Origin: Palsa-459 sp035937595
GTDB lineage: Bacteria > Actinomycetota > Acidimicrobiia > Acidimicrobiales > RAAP-2
Direction of reading: 5' to 3'
NCBI GenBank assembly: GCA_035937595.1
Contig: DASZHS010000005.1
Location: forward strand, 1 to 64,000
DNA: 64,000 nucleotides
In this document: one piece after another, positions 56,268 to 64,000 of the stretch
Numbering within the stretch: position 1 is the first letter of the stretch
Layout of the letters: each line of letters opens with the position of its first letter
Notes under the pieces: generated by a model
What the model saw: only the letters and a program-made list of their open reading frames with translations
Told to the model about the DNA's origin: nothing
Database searches by the model: none
Translations under genes and position numbers: made by a program

Positions 56268-57541
56268 CCGAGGTGCCGGCGACCCCCCGCGCAGAGGACG
56301 GCGGCGTCGCGGACCGCACCGCGACGGCGGCGGCGTCGCCGCGACGTCGCGGCTTCGGCGCCGGGTTCTGGTTCGTGGCCTACGCCTTCTTGGTGGTCAT
56401 GGCGTCCGCGACGCTCCCGAGCCCGCTCTACGGGCTCTACCGGCTGCGCGACGGCCTCTCCGCGCTGATGATCACGGTGATCTACGCGATCTTCGCCGTC
56501 GGCACCATCGCCACGCTGCTCTGCGTCGGGTCCATCGCCGCCCGGGTCGGACGTCGCGGCGTCATGCTCGGTGCGGTCGTCGCCATGATGGCGGCGGTGG
56601 GCGTGCTCGCCGCCTGGCAGGCCCTGCCGGGGCTGCTGATCGGACGCCTGGTCACCGGGGTCGCCGTCGGTCTCGCGGCGGGAAGCGCGATCACCTACCT
56701 GATCGAGCTGCGCCTCCGATCGGATCCCGGCGCATCGATCGTCGGCCCGCGCACCATCGGCACGTCGGTGAGCGTGGGCGCGCTGGGCATCGGGCCGCTC
56801 ATCGCCGGCTGCATCGCGCAGTGGACCAGCCACCCGCTCACCCTGCCCTACCTCGTCTTCCTCGGCCTCGGTGCCTCCGCCCTCGTCGCGGTAGGGGCGG
56901 CACCGGAGACGAGCGTCCGTGCGACGCCGTCGGCGCGCGGCGCACGCACGCCGCGGCGGGCCAGACTGCCGGTGCCCGCAGCCGCGGGCACGATGTCCGC
57001 GTTCGCCGCGAGCGGGCTGTTCGCCGGCCTCTCGGGGCTCATCCTCGCCACCACGTTGGGCCACCCCTCGCACGCGCTCGCCGGGGTCACCCTGTTCATC
57101 GTCTTCACCTGCGGCGTGGCGTCGCAGCTGGCGACGGCCCGCCTGCACGCCGCCGCAGTGCTGGCGATCGGGACGGCATCGATGCTGTGCGGGCTCGTGT
57201 GCCTCGTCGTCGCCGTCCGGCTCTCGAGCCCGAGCTTGGCGCTCTTCCTCGTCGGCGGTGGGCTCATCGGCGCCGGGGCCGGCGCGGTCTTCAAGGGCAC
57301 CACCGGGATCGTGCTCGAGGCGAGCGAGCCGCAGGACCGACTCGCCATGACCTCCGCGCTGCTCGTCGTTTTGTTCACGGGACTCTCCGTGCCGATCGTG
57401 GGTGCCGGGATCGCGCTCGACCAGGGCGCGAGCACACCGAACACTGTGCTCGGGTTCGCGGTCCTGGTCGCCCTCGGCGTCTCGGCGTCGGGGTGGGCGA
57501 TGCTCCGACCGAGGCCGGCAGCCTCGCGGCCGGCGACGTAG
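56264..57541 (+). CDS. MFS transporter
   Basis: GTG at 56264 (GTGA overlap); about 425 residues. Twelve helices with ASATLPSPLYGLYRLRDGLS after helix 1, SIAARVGRRGVMLGAVVAMM (motif A-like) and GRLVTGVAVGLAAGSAITYL. The 'LPSPLY' motif marks a group of actinobacterial MFS proteins often encoded beside MarR regulators. It probably exports the inducer or product of the cluster. Confidence 0.88.
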   Translation: MTEVPATPRAEDGGVADRTATAAASPRRRGFGAGFWFVAYAFLVVMASATLPSPLYGLYRLRDGLSALMITVIYAIFAVGTIATLLCVGSIAARVGRRGVMLGAVVAMMAAVGVLAAWQALPGLLIGRLVTGVAVGLAAGSAITYLIELRLRSDPGASIVGPRTIGTSVSVGALGIGPLIAGCIAQWTSHPLTLPYLVFLGLGASALVAVGAAPETSVRATPSARGARTPRRARLPVPAAAGTMSAFAASGLFAGLSGLILATTLGHPSHALAGVTLFIVFTCGVASQLATARLHAAAVLAIGTASMLCGLVCLVVAVRLSSPSLALFLVGGGLIGAGAGAVFKGTTGIVLEASEPQDRLAMTSALLVVLFTGLSVPIVGAGIALDQGASTPNTVLGFAVLVALGVSASGWAMLRPRPAASRPAT

Positions 57542-57695
57542 CGCGGGCGGTGGGGTCGACGTCGCACGCCTCGGGGCACGGACCCGTCGCCGAGGCTGCC
57601 CTGCACGACCGTGCCGTGCCTCGCGCCAAGGCGGCCGTTGCGCCGCCGCACGCGTCGGTCCGCGCCAGGTGACGAGGCCGCGGGCCCGTCCTTCG

Positions 57696-57709
57696 ATGTT
57701 GCGCAAGCA
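57696..57709. promoter_or_regulatory. Putative MarR operator, site 3
   Basis: ATGTTGCGCAAGCA; read on the other strand TGCTTGCGCAACAT, matching sites 1 and 2 in the first half. It lies 15 bases before the MarR start, so the regulator probably controls itself. Confidence 0.5.
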
Positions 57710-57724
57710 AGTTACGATCGCGAC

Positions 57725-58198
57725 ATGGCGTCCGTGAAGCCGCTCACGGGCGCTGAAGAGGCGCTCTGGCGGGCCCTCATGCGCGTCGTCAGGGTCATGG
57801 TGAGAGAGCTGGACAACGACCTCGTGAAGGGTGCCGGCATCACCGCGAGCGAGTACACGACGCTGATGATGCTCTCAGAGGCGCCCAACCGCGAGCTGCG
57901 GATGGCGGACCTCGCGGCGGCCACCGACCTGTCGCCGAGCAGGGTGACCCGGCTCGTGGACGAGCTCCGCGCTCGCGGCCTCGTCACCAAGACCGCCAGC
58001 GCCTCGGACGCCAGAGGCAACGTCGCGAGGCTCACCCCACGCGGCATGGCCAAGCTGCGTTCGGCGTGGCCGGTGCACCTCGCGAGCGTCCGTCGTCGCT
58101 TCTTCGACCACCTGCAGCCGGGATCGACGGAGCGGGTCTCGGCCGCGCTCGTGGAGGTCGCGGCCTGCCTCGAGGGAGCGCCGGTCCCTGGCCGGTAG
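57725..58198 (+). CDS. MarR-family regulator of the SDR/isochorismatase cluster
   Basis: 157 residues from ATG at 57725. The fold is clear: ALWRALMRVVRVMVRELDND, GITASEYTTLMMLSEAPNRE then LRMADLAAATDLSPSRVTRL, VDELRARGLVTKTASASDAR and GNVARLTPRGMAKL. Sites of the form TGCTTGCnnAAGCA stand at its own promoter and at both promoters of the neighbouring divergent operons, so it is the likely common repressor. Confidence 0.92.
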   Translation: MASVKPLTGAEEALWRALMRVVRVMVRELDNDLVKGAGITASEYTTLMMLSEAPNRELRMADLAAATDLSPSRVTRLVDELRARGLVTKTASASDARGNVARLTPRGMAKLRSAWPVHLASVRRRFFDHLQPGSTERVSAALVEVAACLEGAPVPGR

Positions 58199-58325
58199 CC
58201 GGATCGCCTGACGGAGGGCCGAGCCACGGCGTGACGCGCCGGCATAGGGTGAGTCGCTTGCCGGCGCAACGACGAGACCGGGATCGCCCGGGTCGCTCCC
58301 CCGGACCAGCCCGTCACGGTCGAGC

Positions 58326-59597
58326 ATGACGATGATCGACTACGACGCGCGGCCGGCGACGCCGCAGGTCATCCTGATCGGCCGCCGCGCCACCGACGGG
58401 TATCGCATCCGGGACTTCCTCAGCCGCAACGGCGTCCCCTATGAGTGGGTCGACGTGGACGACGTCGCGCGTCTCGGTGCGCTGCTGCCGTCCGGTACCC
58501 CGACGGCGGACCAGCTGCCCGTCTGCATCCTCCCGAGCGGCGCGCACCTCGCACCCGCGACGCTCGAGGGCGTCGCGGAGGGTCTCGGCATGGTGTCCGC
58601 GCCGACGCTCGCTGCGTACGACCTCACGATCGTGGGCGCCGGCCCCGCCGGTCTGGCGGCCGCCGTGTACGCGGCGTCCGAGGGCCTGCGAGCCGTGGCC
58701 ATCGAGGCCATCGCACCCGGTGGGCAGGCAGGGACGACGTCCATGATCGAGAACTACCTGGGGTTCCCGCAGGGGATCAGTGGGAGCGAGCTCGCCACGA
58801 GGGCGACCGCCCAGGCTCGGCGATTCGGGGCGGACATCCTTCTCGCCCGGTCGCTCGTGGAGGTCGCGAGGGAGGGAGCCGGCTACGTCGCGCGACTCTC
58901 GGACGGCACCGAGGTGTCCTCCCGGGCCATGCTGCTCGCCATGGGCGTCGACTGGCGTCGCCTCGACGTGCCCGGCATCGAGGGGTTGCTGGGCTCGGGC
59001 GTCTACTACGGCGCGGGGCCGAGCGAGGCGGTGACCTGCACCGGGTGCCACGTGGCGATCGTCGGCGGCGGGAACTCCGCCGGGCAGGCCGTCATCCGCT
59101 TCTCCCGCTACGCCGCGAAGGTTACGCTCCTCGTCCGAGGCGCCTCACTCGAGGCCTCCATGTCGCAGTACCTGATCACCCAGGTGAGAAGCCTCCAGAA
59201 CGTCGAGGTCCGGACCAGCGCCGAGATCGTCGAGATGGAGGCCGACGGACAGCTCCGTGCGCTCGTCGTGCGGTCGCCGGAGGGCGCCGACCGGGTTCCC
59301 GTCGACACGCTCTTCATCTGCATCGGAGGCGTCCCGCGCACCTCGGGCGCCGCTCGGCTGGGCCTCGCGCTCGACCGTGCCGGCTACGTCCTCACGGGTG
59401 GCGACGTCATCATCGACGAGACGAGCGGATGGACGCACCGCCACCAGCCCCTGCCCCTGGAGACCAACCTGGCCGGGGTGTTTGCCGCCGGCGACGTGAG
59501 GAGCGGCTCGATCAAGCGGTGTGCCGCAGCGATCGGCGAGGGCTCGATGGCCGTGGCGTTGGTGCACCAGCACCTCGCGGAGACCGGTGGTGAGTGA
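58326..59597 (+). CDS. Thioredoxin-reductase-like flavoprotein with N-terminal thioredoxin-fold domain
   Basis: 423 residues. The first 80 residues (TPQVILIGRRATDGYRIRDF then LSRNGVPYEWVDVD) look like a glutaredoxin-type fold without C-x-x-C. The rest is a two-dinucleotide-domain flavoprotein: LTIVGAGPAGLAAAVYAASE (FAD), GGQAGTTSMIENYLGFPQGI, HVAIVGGGNSAGQAVIRFSR (NADPH) and VFAAGDVRSGSIKRCAAAIG. The redox C-x-x-C of thioredoxin reductase is missing from its usual place, although CTGC occurs just before the NADPH site. It may therefore pass electrons to another partner. It overlaps the LUD gene. Confidence 0.88.
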   Translation: MTMIDYDARPATPQVILIGRRATDGYRIRDFLSRNGVPYEWVDVDDVARLGALLPSGTPTADQLPVCILPSGAHLAPATLEGVAEGLGMVSAPTLAAYDLTIVGAGPAGLAAAVYAASEGLRAVAIEAIAPGGQAGTTSMIENYLGFPQGISGSELATRATAQARRFGADILLARSLVEVAREGAGYVARLSDGTEVSSRAMLLAMGVDWRRLDVPGIEGLLGSGVYYGAGPSEAVTCTGCHVAIVGGGNSAGQAVIRFSRYAAKVTLLVRGASLEASMSQYLITQVRSLQNVEVRTSAEIVEMEADGQLRALVVRSPEGADRVPVDTLFICIGGVPRTSGAARLGLALDRAGYVLTGGDVIIDETSGWTHRHQPLPLETNLAGVFAAGDVRSGSIKRCAAAIGEGSMAVALVHQHLAETGGE

Positions 59598-60273
59598 GCT
59601 GCCCCCGCCGCTTCCCGACCAGGTGGACGACGCGCCGTCCCTCGGCCCGAGCGAGGCGGCCCGAGCGGAGTTCTCCCGACTGCCGGCCGAACCAGAGGTC
59701 CGAGCGGTGGTGCGGGCGCTCGAGCGAAACGGGCTGTCGGCGAGCACGGTGCGGACGGGAGCCGAAGCGAGGGAGATCGTCCGCTCGCTCCTCCCCGTCG
59801 GGGCGGAGGTCTACAACAACACCTCTCGAACGCTCGAGTCGATCGGGGTGTCCGAGGACGTCGAACGCTCCGGCCTCTACCAGCCGCTGCGGCCCCGGCT
59901 GTACCAGATGGACCACGAGATGCAGCGACGAGAGATGCGACAGCTCGCCGCCTCGCCCGATTGGGTGGTGGGAAGCGCCCACGCCGTCACGATGGACGGC
60001 GCTCTCGTGATCGCGTCCGCGAGCGGCAGCCAGCTCGGCCCGATCGTCTCGGGTGCAGGCCACGTCGTGCTCGTGATCGGTGCGCAGAAGGTCGTCCCCG
60101 ACCTCACCGCCGGCCTGCGACGCATCTACGAGTACTGCTTCCCTCTCGAGGACCTTCGGGCGCGGCAGGCCTACGGCGTGCCGAGCGGCGTCAACAACCT
60201 GCTGATCATCAACAGGGTCGTCGCTCCGGACCGCGTGACGGCGATCCTGGTCGGCGAGCGCCTGGGCTTCTGA
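59587..60273 (+). CDS. LUD-domain protein (LutC/YkgG-like)
   Basis: GTG at 59587 or 59590; about 228 residues. Family features: ALERNGLSASTVRTGAEARE, VGAEVYNNTSRTLESIGVSE, WVVGSAHAVTMDGALVIASA and AGHVVLVIGAQKVVPDLTAG then LRRIYEYCFPLED. LUD proteins take part in L-lactate utilisation or are related to CoA-transferases. No LutA or LutB gene is present, so the usual lactate pathway is not shown. It is coupled to the flavoprotein gene, which suggests a shared redox role. Confidence 0.85.
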   Translation: MVSELPPPLPDQVDDAPSLGPSEAARAEFSRLPAEPEVRAVVRALERNGLSASTVRTGAEAREIVRSLLPVGAEVYNNTSRTLESIGVSEDVERSGLYQPLRPRLYQMDHEMQRREMRQLAASPDWVVGSAHAVTMDGALVIASASGSQLGPIVSGAGHVVLVIGAQKVVPDLTAGLRRIYEYCFPLEDLRARQAYGVPSGVNNLLIINRVVAPDRVTAILVGERLGF

Positions 60274-60305
60274 GCCGGCGCAGCGGGGGCGCCGGTGGTG
60301 GCGAA

Positions 60306-60345
60306 CACGCCGCGCCGCACACCGGTTGGCGTGCGGCGCGGCGTG
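60306..60345. terminator. Strong hairpin between convergent genes
   Basis: CACGCCGCGCCGCAC (60306-60320) is perfectly complementary to GTGCGGCGCGGCGTG (60331-60345), with a ten-base loop. There is no T-run, as is common in high-GC actinobacteria. It lies between the LUD and sedolisin genes and can work for both strands. Confidence 0.75.
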
Positions 60346-60363
60346 CGGCGCGGTGGGCCGGCG

Positions 60364-62988
60364 TTACCCCGCCACCACGAGCTGGAGGCCCTTGGACACC
60401 GACGCGCCGAGGTCCTTGGAGACCGGCCGCAGACCGTCGGAGCTGTCCGTGGTGAGCGCGAGCCACACGGCCGGCGTCCCGGCGTTCAGCTGGTCGAACG
60501 CCTGGGGGTCCAAGAGGAACGAGCCCTGCGTCGGGTGGCCGACCTCGGCGCCGGGCACGTGGATCGTTATCGTCCCCGTGGCCGTGTTGACCGATCCGGT
60601 GGCGGCGCTGCTCGCGGTGTCCTTGTAGCCGTAGGTGGTCGAGTCGCCGTAGGTGCCGGTGTTGCCGGACGTGAACGTCCACGACCCGCTCGGCGACTCG
60701 TTGGCGCGGGCGTAGGAGACGACGCCGTTGTACTGCCACGCCACGAAGAAGCTGACACCGTTGCCTGCGTCGGCCGGTGGCAGCGCCCCGATGCTCGGAC
60801 CCGACAGCGTGGCCACGATCCCCTTGCTCGCCGAGGCCGACAGCGTGGCGCGGGTGAGGTCGAGGGAGGGATCGTTGCCCGCCGTGACGACGAGCGGATC
60901 CGTGGCGTTCCCGACGGGGCTGCTCATGGTCGCCGTCGTCACGGTCACCGCGGGTGCCTCAGTGCCCGAGTACGGCTTGGTCGCGGTCGTCCTCTTGTTC
61001 ACGTCCTTGCAGAAGTTCGCCACGTTGAGGGCGCCCCATCCGCTCGTGTAGTCCCACCCGGGTCCCGGCTGGTAGGCGCCGTTGCCGGCGCCGAACTCGG
61101 ACTGCGTCACGTCGAGAAAGTCCCTCGCGTACGTGCCCTTCGTGCACGAGGTCGTGTCCGAGCTCGTGCACCGGTCCGCGGAGGACGCCTGTCGGTAGAT
61201 CGTCTCGTCCGCGAACCCGAGCCCGCCGCGCTTCTGCACGGCAGCGGACGCCGCGGCCTGGATGCGCGCCCACTGGCCCATCATGAGCGGACTCGCGAGG
61301 CTCGTGCCCCCTTGGCTCGAGGGCGCGCCGTCGATGTAGATGAAGTAGGCGTCGCCCGTGACGTTGCCCGACAGGTCGGACACGTCAGGGACGCCGCGGC
61401 AGATCGGCGCGGTCGTCGGGTCGTACGGGGTGCCGGTGGGTGTGCTCACGCAGGCCTGGTTGACGTTGGCGACGCCCGCCTGGTAGCCGGGCGCCGGGGT
61501 GAAGTAGCTCGGCCCTCCGCCGCTGTTCGTCCAGGAGGTCTCCGCGGTGCGCTGCGCCGACTTCGGGTAGGTCGACCCGCTAGAGGACAGGACCGTGCCA
61601 CCGACGCACACCACGAAGGGGCTCGCGCACGGGTAGCTCACCATGGGCACGGGCTGGACGGCGATCCCGTTGCCCGCGCCGACGCCGGGCGCGACGAGCT
61701 CTGGGCACCCCGAGCCGGTGTCACCGGAGGCGGCGAAGACCGTCCGGCCCTCGATCGCGGCCTGCTGAAGGACGGGATTGCCGACCGCCTCGAGCTCGTT
61801 GCCGAACCCCGACCCGTAGGGGAGCTGTCCGAGCGGCCCGGTCACCGGGTTCGTCGGGTTGGCCTCGCACTCGCCGAAGCTCGCGTTCATCTGGCGCGGC
61901 CCATGCGGGTCGTTCGCCCAGAAGTTGAAGTCTGCGAACACGTCCGCATCGAAGAGTGACTTCCCGAAGTACAGGTCGAGCTGCGACACGTCCGGGGCCA
62001 TGCCGGTGGAGGACTGCGAGTCGATGTACCACTCGACCGCGGGGGTGTTGTCCCCGTACGCGGCGTCGGGTGCACCCTCCGTCTGGACGGTGCGAACCCG
62101 GACCTTCGGGAACCCCATCGCCGACTCGAACAGCCGCAGCTGCGCGACGACGCTCGACGTCTCCCCGTCACCGAAGATGCCCATCGTCTGTCCCTGTCCG
62201 AGGTCGATGTGCGTCGTCTCGAGCGTCCTGACGGTGCTCGTTCCGTTCGGCTTCGTCAACGCGGCCGCACCAGGGTCGTTGTAGGCGCCCCACAGCTCTT
62301 GTGGGGTGTAGATCTTCTCGGTCCCCGCTTGTGGCCCGACGGCGGTGTGACCGGCGGCTGGTGCGGCCTGTCGGACTGGGTTGATGGTGAACCGACGAAC
62401 GTTGTCGAGCCCGACGATCGCGTCGACGGGGAGTGCGTTCGGCACCGACGGCGGCACGTCGTTGGCGTAGAAGTGCTGCCCGCTGTAGACGTACTCGCCG
62501 ATGCTCACGTGGAACAGGCTGTCCATCTGGGCGATCGACCCCGTGGCCGTGAAGTAGTCGCCCGCCGGGGAGGTCGTCAGCACATGGAGCCCGGCCCCCT
62601 GCAGCCAGCCGGCGACGGCGGCGCGCTGGGACGTCGGTACGCCGAAGCGCCGGTCGAACTGGGCCGGCGTGAGGAACCGCCGATAGATCGGTGAGGCGGG
62701 GTTGTACAGCTCGGCGTACAGCCGCTGCTCGGCGGCCGGATTGGGGTGCTGCACAGAGACGCCGATCTCGATCTGTTGGCCGCTCGGCGCGGCACCGAGT
62801 GGCGTTGCCAGGGGGAGACCAGCGAGGACCGCCGGCACCATGTGCGTCGCGGCCGCCGCGCCGGCGGGCGTGATGGCCACGGCCCCCACCGCGCTCCACG
62901 ACAGAGAGATGATCGCCCCCGCTATGACCCACGCGCGCCTCGAGCGCGCGAACGAGGAACCACCGGAAAAGACAGATGCCTTGCGCAC
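60364..62988 (-). CDS. Secreted sedolisin (S53, pro-kumamolisin) peptidase
   Basis: GTG at 62988 after GGGGGGTAAC; 874 residues. A signal peptide (RRAWVIAGAIISLSWSAVGA) leads to an activation propeptide (GVSVQHPNPAAEQRLYAELY; FLTPAQFDRRFGV). The catalytic set is Glu319 and Asp323 in TPAVEWYIDSQ, Asp423 in AASGDTGSG and Ser563 in SSQGGTSLASPLM. A calcium-site-like end of the domain is seen in GPGWDYTSGWG. About 220 extra residues follow, probably a beta-rich surface or binding domain. It is an acid-active endopeptidase matured by loss of the propeptide, exported for protein breakdown. Earlier in-frame codons lack a signal peptide. Confidence 0.93.
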   Translation of the reverse strand: MRKASVFSGGSSFARSRRAWVIAGAIISLSWSAVGAVAITPAGAAAATHMVPAVLAGLPLATPLGAAPSGQQIEIGVSVQHPNPAAEQRLYAELYNPASPIYRRFLTPAQFDRRFGVPTSQRAAVAGWLQGAGLHVLTTSPAGDYFTATGSIAQMDSLFHVSIGEYVYSGQHFYANDVPPSVPNALPVDAIVGLDNVRRFTINPVRQAAPAAGHTAVGPQAGTEKIYTPQELWGAYNDPGAAALTKPNGTSTVRTLETTHIDLGQGQTMGIFGDGETSSVVAQLRLFESAMGFPKVRVRTVQTEGAPDAAYGDNTPAVEWYIDSQSSTGMAPDVSQLDLYFGKSLFDADVFADFNFWANDPHGPRQMNASFGECEANPTNPVTGPLGQLPYGSGFGNELEAVGNPVLQQAAIEGRTVFAASGDTGSGCPELVAPGVGAGNGIAVQPVPMVSYPCASPFVVCVGGTVLSSSGSTYPKSAQRTAETSWTNSGGGPSYFTPAPGYQAGVANVNQACVSTPTGTPYDPTTAPICRGVPDVSDLSGNVTGDAYFIYIDGAPSSQGGTSLASPLMMGQWARIQAAASAAVQKRGGLGFADETIYRQASSADRCTSSDTTSCTKGTYARDFLDVTQSEFGAGNGAYQPGPGWDYTSGWGALNVANFCKDVNKRTTATKPYSGTEAPAVTVTTATMSSPVGNATDPLVVTAGNDPSLDLTRATLSASASKGIVATLSGPSIGALPPADAGNGVSFFVAWQYNGVVSYARANESPSGSWTFTSGNTGTYGDSTTYGYKDTASSAATGSVNTATGTITIHVPGAEVGHPTQGSFLLDPQAFDQLNAGTPAVWLALTTDSSDGLRPVSKDLGASVSKGLQLVVAG

Positions 62989-63384
62989 GTTACCCCCCAA
63001 AGTCAGGATCACCCGGCACGGAGCCGAGCGCTCTCTGCCCCAGCCGGCCGGATCTAAACCAGGCGCGACGGCCGTCCCGTCAACAGTGGCGACCAACCGC
63101 ACCGGACGTGCACCGCCAGGAAGGGCGAGCGAACTCCCTTGGCGCGCCGAACGACAGCGAGCACGACGCGTCCCACGATGCGGTCGACGCGGTGCGAGAC
63201 CGATTGCGGGCAGCGAGAAGGGCTGGTGCCGAGTCGGGTGCGACCTCATTGCACGCCGACGTCGCGTGCCGAAAGCGCCGCGTCGATGCGCCGGCGCCGT
63301 CCCGAGTTGCCCGACTGCGATGGCACCTTCGAGATGGTCAATCCCAATCCCGCACACGAAGGTCGTCGGGTCTAACGTCGCGAC
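62989..63384. other. Divergent promoter region of 396 bases
   Basis: Lies between the sedolisin and the membrane-anchored protein gene. Open frames here are Arg-rich shadows; no gene is supported. Confidence 0.4.
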
Positions 63385-63876
63385 GTGGCTGAGGTGCCAA
63401 GTGCGTCGGATCCGCCGATGACGCCGACCTTGCGTCCCGAGCCTCAGCGTCCGTCAAGGGCAAAGCGCAAGTCGCTGGTCCTCGCCGTCGCGGCGGTTGT
63501 CGCCGTGCTCATCGGGGTAGGCGCGTTCGCGCTCCTTCACGGTGGAGGCCCGAGTACGGGCACCGTCACGGGCGCCATCGTGCTCGTCAGCGACCCTGCG
63601 TCGGCCCCGCAGCCGAAGCTCGCCTCCGCCGAGGTGGACCTCTCGCTCTCGAGCACCGGGGGCAGCACGAAGACCATCCACGTCGGACCCTCTGGCCGAT
63701 TCCAGGTGTCCCTCGCTCCGGGGCAATGGAACGTCGATGACGTGGTGGCCGCTGTCGGCACCCACACGAGCTACGGCGAGCTGTGTCAGGTCACCGTCAC
63801 CCCCGGTCACACCTCCTCGGTGACGGTCCAGATCGACGTTACGAACATGAACTCGTCGCGGGAGCAGTGCTACTGA
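63385..63876 (+). CDS. Small membrane-anchored exported protein
   Basis: 163 residues from GTG. A Pro-rich cytoplasmic start, then KRKSLVLAVAAVVAVLIGVG, a signal anchor at about residues 27-50. The exterior part (TGTVTGAIVLVSDPASAPQP; GPSGRFQVSLAPGQWNV; YGELCQVTVTPGHTSSVTVQ) has the strand pattern of a carboxypeptidase-regulatory or transthyretin-like beta sandwich, with two Cys. The function is unknown. The last 124 bases of the window after it show no gene. Confidence 0.65.
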   Translation: MAEVPSASDPPMTPTLRPEPQRPSRAKRKSLVLAVAAVVAVLIGVGAFALLHGGGPSTGTVTGAIVLVSDPASAPQPKLASAEVDLSLSSTGGSTKTIHVGPSGRFQVSLAPGQWNVDDVVAAVGTHTSYGELCQVTVTPGHTSSVTVQIDVTNMNSSREQCY

Positions 63877-64000
63877 GCGGCGCCGACGTCGGTGCACCGA
63901 CGTGTCGCGGTCATGGTGTCCGCCGTCCGATCGGGTCGCGACCAAGCCCCAGGCAGGGATCTCAGCGACACCGGTCAGGTCGATGGCGTCGCGGACGCAA

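Noticed and set aside
55868..57706. 612-codon open frame on the minus strand
   Set aside because: Covers a clear SDR and MFS gene on the other strand and has a shadow-type composition.
58445..59593. Second long plus-strand frame inside the flavoprotein gene
   Set aside because: Shifted shadow of the flavoprotein, Arg/Gly-rich without motifs.

Overview
The window looks like chromosome from a high-GC actinomycete, probably a soil member near the Acidimicrobiia; this is inferred from style, not from a marker gene. Signs are GTG/TTG starts, genes joined by 4-base stop/start overlaps, DUF2510, LAL-type LuxR, ECF sigma and sedolisin genes, and secreted proteins built from repeated 'SCTSAxxCTAVG' units. 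No rRNA, complete tRNA, CRISPR array or replication origin was seen. The window starts inside a leftward lipoprotein gene.

Bases 1-21,000 are an accessory region. It holds short, mostly nameless genes in both orientations: small membrane proteins, a lipoprotein, an Imm8-like immunity protein, an LprI-like lipoprotein, a YcxB-like protein, a glyoxalase-fold protein, two PIN-domain toxin-antitoxin pairs, a duplicated 121-residue protein, a 13-repeat secreted protein, a pentapeptide-repeat protein with a divergent GntR regulator, a rifampin ADP-ribosyltransferase (Arr) beside a broken integrase, a DUF3024 protein, a RibD-like reductase and a GNAT acetyltransferase. Two things stand out. Between the gene modules sits a short repeat (core CGCCGGG, often followed by a hairpin), almost always in the same orientation whatever the gene direction. 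And at least seven genes are visibly broken by in-frame stops, frameshifts or truncation.

Bases 21,000-44,600 are mixed. They hold a coupled pair of M16 peptidase-family genes, a secreted CocE-type hydrolase followed by an ECF sigma factor and a membrane protein (this segment lies between two tRNA-3'-end-like direct repeats), an MFS/DeoR pair, a second secreted repeat protein, a second GntR gene divergent from an exported membrane-anchored protein with a clear inverted-repeat operator between them, an FMN reductase divergent from an HxlR regulator, a catalase, a membrane GGDEF-EAL protein, an ArsR/SRPBCC pair with an apparently leaderless promoter, a 5'-3' exonuclease-like protein, and a MarR regulator divergent from a quinone oxidoreductase under two tandem palindromes.

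Bases 44,600-60,300 carry two metabolic clusters. The first is a large LuxR/LAL regulator divergent from five overlapping genes (Rossmann oxidoreductase, metallo-beta-lactamase fold protein, isochorismatase-like hydrolase, AlkA-like glycosylase, DHA2-type exporter). The second (AKR and SDR leftward; isochorismatase-like, SDR and MFS rightward; then a MarR gene) shares a near-palindrome TGCTTGCnnAAGCA at three promoters, which suggests one MarR regulon. A thioredoxin-reductase-like flavoprotein and a LUD protein follow. A 15-base-pair hairpin then separates these from a secreted sedolisin peptidase, and a small membrane-anchored protein ends the window.
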